The position numbers and the translations under genes are program-made. A stretch of DNA of 10,086 nt from Baffinella frigidus. Lineage: Eukaryota > Cryptophyceae > Cryptomonadales > Baffinellaceae. Below the pieces are notes generated by a model, which saw only the letters and a list, made by a program, of their open reading frames with translations, did not search any database and was not told the origin of the DNA. The stretch lies in contig MU646395.1 in assembly GCA_026770585.1 (NCBI GenBank), forward strand, positions 721,888-731,973. The letters are read 5' to 3'. Every line of letters begins with the position of its first letter. Positions within the stretch are counted from its first letter, which is position 1. Positions 5,431-10,086 of this stretch are shown piece after piece.

Positions 5431-5501
5431 GCCAACAGGTGGCTTGGACGAACTATCCGGGCACCAACAAAGCTGGGTCTACCTCCGGTGATCCCCTATC
5501 C

Positions 5502-5642
5502 TAATCTCCATACAAGTATTAATTAACTGCTTTTCGGCAACGAAAATTACTACACGATTTGCTCATAAAAGTAATAGTAGAGCGTTTGTGTAGTAAATTT
5601 CGTTGCGCCAAAAGCAATTAATTAATACTTTTGTGGAGATGA
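5502..5642. mobile_element. MITE C1 (141 bp) with ATCC target duplication
   Basis: Long inverted repeats of about 54 bp: left TAATCTCCATACAAGTATTA, continuing to ACTACAC; right tip, as its complement, TCATCTCCACAAAAGTATTA. A 4-bp target duplication, ATCC, is at 5498-5501 and 5643-5646. It is AT-rich, unlike its surroundings. It is non-coding; the only asymmetry at the tips is TAAT against TCAT. Confidence 0.9.
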
Positions 5643-5711
5643 ATCCCATCCCTCTGCTTGGGGGGGGGCGGGGGGTGTCACAGGGCCCGTCCTTGGACTA
5701 CATCGTCACAA

Positions 5712-6000
5712 CTCTAAACCCTAAGCCCTAAGCCTTAAACCCTAAACCCTAAACCCTAAACCCTGAATCCTAAACCCTAAACCCTGAACCCTAAACCCTA
5801 AACCCTGAACCCTAAACCCTGAACCCTAAACCCCAAACCCCAAACCCCAAACCCTAAACCCTGAACCCTAAACCCCAAACCCCAAACCCCAAACCCCAAA
5901 CCTCAAGCCCCACACCCCACACCCCACCCCCCACACCCCACACCCCACACCCCAAACTCCAAACCCTAAAACCTAAACCCTAACCCCCAAACCCCAAACC
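5712..6000 (-). repeat. Telomere-like array 2, C-strand
   Basis: CCCTAAA units with CCCTGAA, CCCTAAG, CCCCAAA and CCCCACA variants, in roughly homogeneous blocks. It has the same orientation as the array at 619-810 and also ends in AAACCAGG. It is interstitial. Confidence 0.9.
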
Positions 6001-6079
6001 AGGGTGGAGTCGCCACGAGAGCGACGATTGCTGGTCGCCATGTTGGACGAGATGCAACGAGATCCCGCGGCGTTCGCGA

Positions 6080-6345
6080 ACAGGCGTGTTTTGGTGTCAC
6101 GAAGTGTGTACGTTTTCTGAAGAGGCGCGTGTTGTGAGTAAAATTCGTTGTTTCGGAACGGTTGGTGTCACGACGCGTGTACGTTTGCGAACCGTCGCGT
6201 GTTGGTGTCACGAAGTGTGTACGTTTTCTGAAGAGGCGCGTGTTTGTGTCGCGGAGTGAGTACGTTTTCTGAACAGGCGCGTGTTGTGAGTAAAGCGCGT
6301 TGTTTCGGAACGGTTGGTGTCACGACGCGGGTATGTTTTCGCACC
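6080..6345 (+). repeat. Minisatellite with higher-order structure
   Basis: Seven units of about 33-41 bp alternate between a 'GGTGTCACGAAGTGTGTACG' type, a 'GTGTTGTGAGTAAA' type and a 'GGTTGGTGTCACGACGCG' type. The pair at 6123-6190 recurs at 6275-6345 (offset 152 bp). ACGAGAGCGA flanks the block at 6015-6024 and 6350-6359. Minus-strand frames give repeats of TRACSENV or QKTYTLRDTN, but these shift frame between units, so I do not call a protein. Confidence 0.75.
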
Positions 6346-6404
6346 GCTACGAGAGCGAACACCGACAAATCAGCCGCGGCCGTCCTCCGGCTCGTCCACC
6401 CAGT

Positions 6405-6544
6405 TAATCTCCATACAAGTATTAATTAATCGCTTTTGGCAACGAAAATTACTACACGGTTCGCTCATAAAAGTAATAGTAAAGCGTTTGTGTAGTAAAT
6501 TTCGTTGCACCAAAAGCAATTGATTAATTGTTTTGTGGAGATGA
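6405..6544. mobile_element. MITE C2 (140 bp) with CAGT target duplication
   Basis: Second copy of the C family, about 90 percent alike by eye: tips TAATCTCCATACAAG and GTGGAGATGA. CAGT occurs at 6401-6404 and 6545-6548. Same orientation as C1. The different target sequence shows an independent insertion, not a segmental copy. Confidence 0.9.
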
Positions 6545-6576
6545 CAGTGCGGCGCGGGCCGAGGTCGGAGCCGTGA

Positions 6577-6903
6577 ACGAGGGCCGAGCCCCAATGGTCG
6601 AACGTTTGGAGGGAGACTGCAAACACCCGCGCCCCCACCTGCCACCTGCAACGCATAGACAGGCATATTTCCTTTTTTTTCGGAGTACCCCTCGTTGCCC
6701 CTGCTCGCCAGGAAAACACAGACTTTTTTCAGTCGGTGCACAGGGGCGGCGTCCTGCTGTACAAGCACACTCCTGCGGAGGCAAACTCACCCGAAGGAGA
6801 CATCAAGCGTCGGCATCGCCGATTCGCCCACCCCGATCTATTTCTGATAATTAACTTGGACCCTCACGGTAACCGCAAGATCAGTCTCGTGGTTGCCGGA
6901 TAA
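6577..6903 (+). CDS. Open frame, possible 3' terminal exon, unknown protein
   Basis: Open from just after a TGA at 6574 to a TAA at 6901-6903, 108 codons, with no ATG near its start. Its last part looks most protein-like: HRGGVLLYKHTPAE, then FAHPDLFLIINLDPHG, then NRKISLVVAG. ACTTTTTTCAG at 6722-6732 is a fair splice acceptor, so a terminal exon of 6733-6903 (56 codons) in the same frame is an alternative. Against it: overlapping frames on both strands are also open, base composition is GC-rich, and I recognise no family. Confidence 0.25.
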   Translation, partial: TRAEPQWSNVWRETANTRAPTCHLQRIDRHISFFFGVPLVAPARQENTDFFQSVHRGGVLLYKHTPAEANSPEGDIKRRHRRFAHPDLFLIINLDPHGNRKISLVVAG

Positions 6904-7011
6904 GACAACTACCCCCCGTAGAATGTTTTTCCAACTAAAGGACAGTGCCACAGGGGGATCTAGGCTATGCAAAACCAGAACTTAACAACACAGACCGGAT
7001 TTGCCCCCCCC

Positions 7012-7090
7012 CCGTTTTCTTAATTTAGTAACAGAGGGTTGTCAAAATCTTGCGTTCAGTCAACCTCCTGGTACCAACTTAAGAAAACGG
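7012..7090. repeat. Inverted repeat, perfect 12-bp arms
   Basis: CCGTTTTCTTAA (7012-7023) and TTAAGAAAACGG (7079-7090) bracket 55 bp. No target duplication is visible (left flank C run, right flank ACACC). Positions 6904-7011 before it hold no recognised feature besides a run of nine to ten C. Confidence 0.65.
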
Positions 7091-7121
7091 ACACCGACCG
7101 ATGTCGGAGCACCAGTGTTCT

Positions 7122-7226
7122 TATCGATCAAGTGGCGAGGGGGTCAAAATTGATCCCCAAGAGGTCCTGGGCAGGTCCTAGGGCCCTACGGTAGGGTGTA
7201 TACGCCTACTCGCCACTTAGGGGATA
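7122..7226 (+). mobile_element. Family A MITE, copy A4 (105 bp), inside a palindromic target
   Basis: The right end is GCCACTTAGGGGATA; the left end TATCGATCAAGTGGCG is altered but the total is again exactly 105 bp. The interior keeps CCAAGAGGTCCTGGGCAGG and CCCTACGGTAGGG. Outside, GTCGGAGCACCAGT (7103-7116) faces ACTGGGCTCCGAT (7230-7242) as an imperfect inverted pair, as in A2. Confidence 0.8.
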
Positions 7227-7270
7227 GGACTGGGCTCCGATGTACCTCTGCACATTGGAGATCCTCGGCA

Positions 7271-7340
7271 GTAAGTTGCCATTTCGTTTAGATGGACCGG
7301 CTCTGGGAGCCGGCACTTGACTTACGGCTGTGGTTTTCAG
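7271..7340 (+). other. Candidate 70-bp intron
   Basis: GTAAGT at 7271 is a canonical donor and GGTTTTCAG at 7332-7340 a good acceptor; CACTTGAC or GCACTTGACTTA near 7314-7323 could serve as a branch region. A 7-bp stem with a 3-nt loop (CCGGCTCTGGGAGCCGG, 7297-7313) lies inside. Joining the flanks gives an open frame: upstream from about 7214, then ELTEAKFSGPECTVLQTE onward to a stop near 7483. No protein family is recognised, so this rests on the splice signals alone. Confidence 0.25.
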
Positions 7341-7497
7341 GGGGAGTTAACTGAGGCGAAATTTTCTGGCCCAGAGTGCACTGTGCTGCAGACAGAACCC
7401 CCCCGCGTCCACCTGAGACACCCCGCGCCGAAACACGACTTTCATTCACCGTGCGAGTCCCGGCTTCACCACCGAGATGGATAGAGAAGCGTCCGCC

Positions 7498-7618
7498 TAC
7501 AGGGGCACCTCGCTCATAAGAAACGCCCCCCCCCCTAGGACCACCATAGTGCCCTAGGCATAGGCCTACTGTAGGGTCCTAGGGGGGGGGCGTTTCTTAT
7601 GAGCGAGGTACCCCTGTA
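7498..7618 (+). mobile_element. Family B MITE, copy B2 (121 bp)
   Basis: Same length as B1. Tips are TACAGGGGCACCTCGCTCAT and ATGAGCGAGGTACCCCTGTA, with AAGAAACGCCCC/GGGGCGTTTCTT completing long arms. The core has CCTAGGACCACCATAGTGCC and CTACTGTAGGGTCCTAGG. Apparent coding starts in its right arm (MSEVPLYP...) but this is element sequence running into unrelated DNA. Confidence 0.85.
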
Positions 7619-7698
7619 TCCACACGAGAACGCTGCGGGGCCCTATTTAAATGTGGGGTTTTATGCTTTGTACCAGTCACGTCCGGGACCCGACCCTC

Positions 7699-7722
7699 GC
7701 TCCCAACATCCATGTTGGGAGC
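7699..7722. repeat. Perfect 11-bp stem, 2-nt loop
   Basis: GCTCCCAACAT pairs exactly with ATGTTGGGAGC around CC. A TATTTAAA lies upstream at 7645-7652 in otherwise GC-rich DNA, and CCTCAAGGACCTCAAGG follows. With no poly-T or gene next to it, it is listed only as a hairpin. Confidence 0.7.
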
Positions 7723-7820
7723 TCGAAGAACCTCAAGGACCTCAAGGGCGCACACACCTCCCACGTTTTTTGCGGGCGCCCCTGGTGAGCCTCCAGACGT
7801 CCCCTCTCCGCACCTACACC

Positions 7821-7871
7821 CCCCCCTAGAGCTAGGACCACCATAGGGCCCTCGGCATAGGCCTACTGCGC
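7821..7871 (+). mobile_element. Family B interior fragment
   Basis: CCCCCCCTAGAGCTAGGACC, then ACCATAGGGCCCTCGGCATA and GGCCTACTG, match the core of B2 without either terminal arm. It lies 25 bp before B3, so the B cluster contains both whole and broken copies. Confidence 0.65.
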
Positions 7872-7895
7872 ACGGCTAGCGACCGCGCCCGTAGC

Positions 7896-8020
7896 TACAG
7901 GGATACCTCGCTCATAAGAACCCCTTCCCCCGCCCCCTAGGACCATCATAGGAACCTAGGCGTGGTCCTGCTGTAGGGTCCTAGGGGGGGGCTGTTTCTT
8001 ATGAGCGAGGTACCCCTGTA
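7896..8020 (+). mobile_element. Family B MITE, copy B3 (125 bp)
   Basis: Tips TACAGGGATACCTCGCTCAT and ATGAGCGAGGTACCCCTGTA. The left C run has a TTCCCCCG change and the core reads CCTAGGACCATCATAGG, then CCTAGGCGTGGTCCTGCT. Four bases longer than B1 and B2. GTAGC flanks both sides (7891-7895, and GTAGC across the right tip). Confidence 0.85.
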
Positions 8021-8090
8021 GCGCTCCATGCACCCGTGCCACCACTACCGCCCCCCGACCGTGCGGAGAGAGAGAGAGAGACAGGCGTAG

Positions 8091-8249
8091 TACAGGGGTA
8101 CCTCGCTCATAACAAACGACCACCCCCCTAGGACCACCACAGGGCCCTGCGGTAGGGTCCTAGCTAGGGGGCGTTGGTTTCTTATGAGCGAGGTCCTACT
8201 GTAGGGTCCTGGGAGGGTGGTCGTTTCTTATGAGCGAGGTACCCCTGTA
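8091..8249 (+). mobile_element. Family B copy B4, with a duplicated right arm (159 bp)
   Basis: The left tip is normal. The right arm (GGTTTCTTATGAGCGAGGT) occurs first at about 8175-8193, is joined in mid-motif to another core piece (CCTACTGTAGGGTCCTGGGA), and the arm then repeats to the true end CCCCTGTA. This looks like unequal repair or template switching within the hairpin. Confidence 0.8.
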
Positions 8250-8330
8250 GCGCTCGCGCTCGTGCGTGCATGCGCGGAAGGTTGCAGGCTGGTCGATGCC
8301 ACTTCTTCAGGTTGGTCGAGTCAAAGACTT

Positions 8331-8440
8331 GGGCGAGTTGACTTCTGTGGGCGAGTTGACTTCTGTGGGCGAGTTGACTTCCGCGGGCGAGTTGACTTCT
8401 GCGGGCGAGTTGACTTCTCGGGCGAGGTCACTTCTTGGTC
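8331..8440 (+). repeat. 18-bp tandem repeat, unit GGGCGAGTTGACTTCTGT
   Basis: Four exact-length units (8331-8402), a fifth that lost one base (8403-8419), and a diverged sixth (GGGCGAGGTCACTTCTTGG). Changes are few and lie mostly in the last three bases of the unit. Since 18 is a multiple of 3, frames show six-residue repeats (GRVDFC or GELTSV), but the 17-bp unit breaks phase. Weaker units precede it from 8290. Confidence 0.8.
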
Positions 8441-8496
8441 GAGAGGTGGATGGTGGACCGGCGCGCGATAACGCTCGAGAGGGGCACGCGCGTCCT

Positions 8497-9228
8497 GGGT
8501 TCGGGTTTTGGGTTTGGTGTTTGGTGTTTGTGGTTTGGTGTTTGGGTTTTGGGTTTAAGGGTTTAGCGCTTAGGGCTGAGGGCTTAGGGCTTTGAGCTTA
8601 GGGTTTGGGGTTTGGGGTTTGGGGTGTACGGTGTGGGGTTTGGGGTTTGGGGTTTGGGGTTTGGGGTTTGGTGTTTGGTGTTTGAAGTTTGGGGTTTGGG
8701 TTTTGGGTTTAAGGGTTTAGAGCTTAGGGCTTAGGGCTTTGAGCTTAGGGTTTGGGGTTTGGGGTGTGGGATTTGGGGTTTGGGGTTTGGGGTTTGGGGT
8801 TTGAGGTGTGGGGTTTGGGGTTGGGGATTTGGTATTTGTTGTTTGGGGCGTGGGGTTTAGGGTTTGGGGTGTAGGGTTTGGGGTGTAGGGTGTGGGGTTT
8901 GGGGTTTGGGGTTTGGGGTTTGGGGTTTGGGGTTGGGGATTTGGGATTTGGGGTTTGGGGTGTGGGGTTTGGGGTTTGGGGTGTGGGGTTTGGGGTTTGG
9001 GGTTTGGGGTTTGGGGTTTGGGGTTTGGGGTTTGGGGTTTGGGGTGTGGGGTTTGGGGTTTGGGGTGTGGGGTGTGGGGTGTGGGGTTTGGGGTTTGGGG
9101 TTTGGGGTGTGGGGTGTGGGGTTTGGGGATTAGGGATTAGGGATTAGGGATCAGGGATCAGGGATCAGGGTTTAGGGTTTAGGGTTCAGGGTTCAGGGTT
9201 CAGGATTGAGGGTTTAGGGTTAGGGGGA
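8497..9228 (+). repeat. Long G-strand telomere-derived array
   Basis: Mostly GGGGTTT with GGTGTTT, GGGGTGT, GGGTTTA, GGGATTT and GGGCTTA variants, all heptamers or near. Two patches with the same order (GGGTTTAAGGGTTTAG, GCTTAGGGC, TTTGAGCTTAGGGTTT) at 8546-8606 and 8700-8756 show an internal duplication of about 153 bp. Glycine/valine/tryptophan-rich reading frames in all three phases are translations of the heptamer and not proteins. It could form G-quadruplexes. Confidence 0.9.
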
Positions 9229-9313
9229 GGGCGCATACTCTTTTGAGGGATCCTTGGCGGTCGGGACTGTGAAGCGGAACTCGCTGCTTGTCATCTGCCG
9301 CGCGGAAGAAGAG

Positions 9314-9381
9314 TTTAGGGTTTAGGGTTTAGGGTTTAGGGTTTAGGGTTTAGGTTTTAGGGTTTAGAGTGAGGTTTGAGG
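9314..9381 (+). repeat. Short TTTAGGG array
   Basis: Seven near-perfect TTTAGGG units, then decayed ones. An 85-bp block of unique sequence (9229-9313, including GGATCCTTGGCGGTCGGG) separates it from the long array. This is the cleanest telomere repeat in the window. Confidence 0.9.
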
Positions 9382-9394
9382 GATTCGTGTTTGT

Positions 9395-9583
9395 GGTGTA
9401 TGGTGTATGGTGTATGGTGTATGGTGTATGGTGTATGGTGTATGGTGTATGGTGTATGGTGTATGGTGTATGGTATATGGTGTATGGCGTATGGTTGATG
9501 TTTTATGGTTGATGTTTTATAGTTCATGGTGTATGGTTTATGGTATATGGTTGATGTTTTATGTTTTATGTCTCATGGTTTAG
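9395..9583 (+). repeat. GGTGTAT heptamer array
   Basis: Eleven perfect GGTGTAT units (9395-9471) are followed by variants GGTATAT, GGCGTAT, GGTTGAT, GTTTTAT, GGTTTAT and GTCTCAT that keep the 7-bp phase to about 9583. The tail GGTTTAGATTTCTTGAGATT is duplicated at 9577-9596 and 9607-9626. The constant period links it to the telomere-type arrays. Confidence 0.9.
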
Positions 9584-9654
9584 ATTTCTTGAGATTATGG
9601 TTTATGGTTTAGATTTCTTGAGATTCATAACTCTCAAAACATTTGTCTTTTGGA

Positions 9655-10086
9655 AGGGCTAGAAGCAACACACGAGGAGGTGGGGGTACGCACCCCAGAC
9701 ACGACAGCTTCGATTAGCGCCCCCCCCCCGACTAATTTACACCGCACACCCAGCATGTCAACTTCAGAATAGTGAGTCAACATGAGTGGGGCAGAGGTAG
9801 ATCAACCCTCCACCATTTTGCGAGGGCTGAAGGCAAGGAAAGAGGAGGAGGTGGGGTTACGCACCCCTGAGACGACAGCCTCGATTGGCTTTGGAAGGGC
9901 TGGACATTTACATACTCTCAGGGTACCAGCATTCGATTTCGGGAGGTCCCGAAATCAACTTCAGAATAGTGAGTCAACCCGAGTGGGGCAGAGGTAGATC
10001 AACCCGCCACCACGTTGAAAGGGCTTGAGGCAAGAGGAGGTGTCGGTACGCACCCCTGAGACGACAGCCTCGATTGGCGGGCCGCT
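9655..10086 (-). repeat. Family E composite units, reverse orientation
   Basis: Three partial units with a spacing of about 190-197 bp. GACGACAGCCTCGATTGGC occurs at about 9870 and 10060, with a variant at 9698. CAACTTCAGAATAGTGAGTC occurs at 9759 and 9956, each followed by GTGGGGCAGAGGTAGATCAA. On the minus strand this reads ATCTACCTCTGCCCCACTCG, GGTTGACT, CACTATTCTGAAGTTGA, matching unit 1 near 1270-1320 in order. A perfect 10-bp stem (9935-9944 with 9947-9956) sits at one unit border. A 71-codon open frame here spans repeat units and is not called. Confidence 0.7.

Noticed and set aside
6080-6345. CRISPR array
   Set aside because: Units are contiguous degenerate minisatellite repeats with no constant repeat separated by unique spacers.
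6168-6768. Minus-strand frames through the minisatellite and MITE C2
   Set aside because: The frame drifts between minisatellite units and crosses a MITE with a target duplication, which is not expected of a conserved gene.
7290-7320. tRNA or structured RNA around the CCGGCTC hairpin
   Set aside because: Only one stem is present; no T-loop-like GGTTCRA, anticodon arm or acceptor pairing can be traced.
7599-7829. 76-codon frame starting MSEVPLYPHENA
   Set aside because: Its start lies in the right arm of family B copy B2, where the same peptide appears at every copy, and the remainder shows no recognised protein features.
8217-8595. Frames with GRVDFC or GELTSV repeats
   Set aside because: The 18-bp repeat is divisible by three, so periodic peptides are automatic; a 17-bp unit breaks the phase, and the frames run from a MITE end into telomere-type repeat.
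8864-9147. Three overlapping frames of about 82-89 residues rich in G, V, W and F
   Set aside because: The 7-bp unit is out of phase with codons, so all three frames read the same pattern; this is telomere-type repeat, not protein.

Overview
The window looks like repeat-rich nuclear DNA from a eukaryote, most likely a protist or alga. Three things point there: heptanucleotide plant-type telomere-like arrays (CCCTAAA on the left, TTTAGGG on the right), polypyrimidine tracts ending in CAG acceptors beside AG|GT donors, and many short non-autonomous inverted-repeat elements. I see no prokaryotic operon, rRNA, tRNA or CRISPR array. The telomere unit occurs in plants, green algae and several protist groups, so it does not fix the lineage.

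Layout. 1-600: G-rich and tandem-repeat DNA with a small inverted repeat. 619-918: C-strand telomere-like arrays. 921-2255: degenerate repeats, then composite units of a dispersed family (family E). 2256-4730: the most gene-like part, an array of related exon-like modules encoding variants of 'PEDNILIEGLSLPAIHVTV..NQ' and ending at a GT donor, separated by CT-rich introns. Two modules are split by foldback elements with exact 4-bp target duplications. 4796-5642: elements of families A, B and C. 5712-6000: a second C-strand array. 6080-6345: a minisatellite. 6405-6903: a second family C element and a weak terminal-exon candidate. 7012-8249: hairpins, one more family A copy, three family B copies and a B fragment. 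8331-8440: an 18-bp tandem repeat. 8497-9590: G-strand telomere-derived heptamer arrays that drift from TTTAGGG to GGGGTTT and GGTGTAT. 9655-10086: family E again, in the opposite orientation.

No intact protein-coding gene is supported. The only peptide evidence is the decayed exon array, a short stretch resembling a retroviral-type integrase core near 5329-5430, and an open frame ending at 6903. The most informative signal is structural. Three sequence-unrelated foldback families share a terminal rule (one end TAAT, the other TCAT) and make 4-bp target duplications, and two of the insertions are dated relative to the exon array because they interrupt it. Two other families (A and B) have TA at both ends, and family A keeps an exact 105-bp length in four copies.
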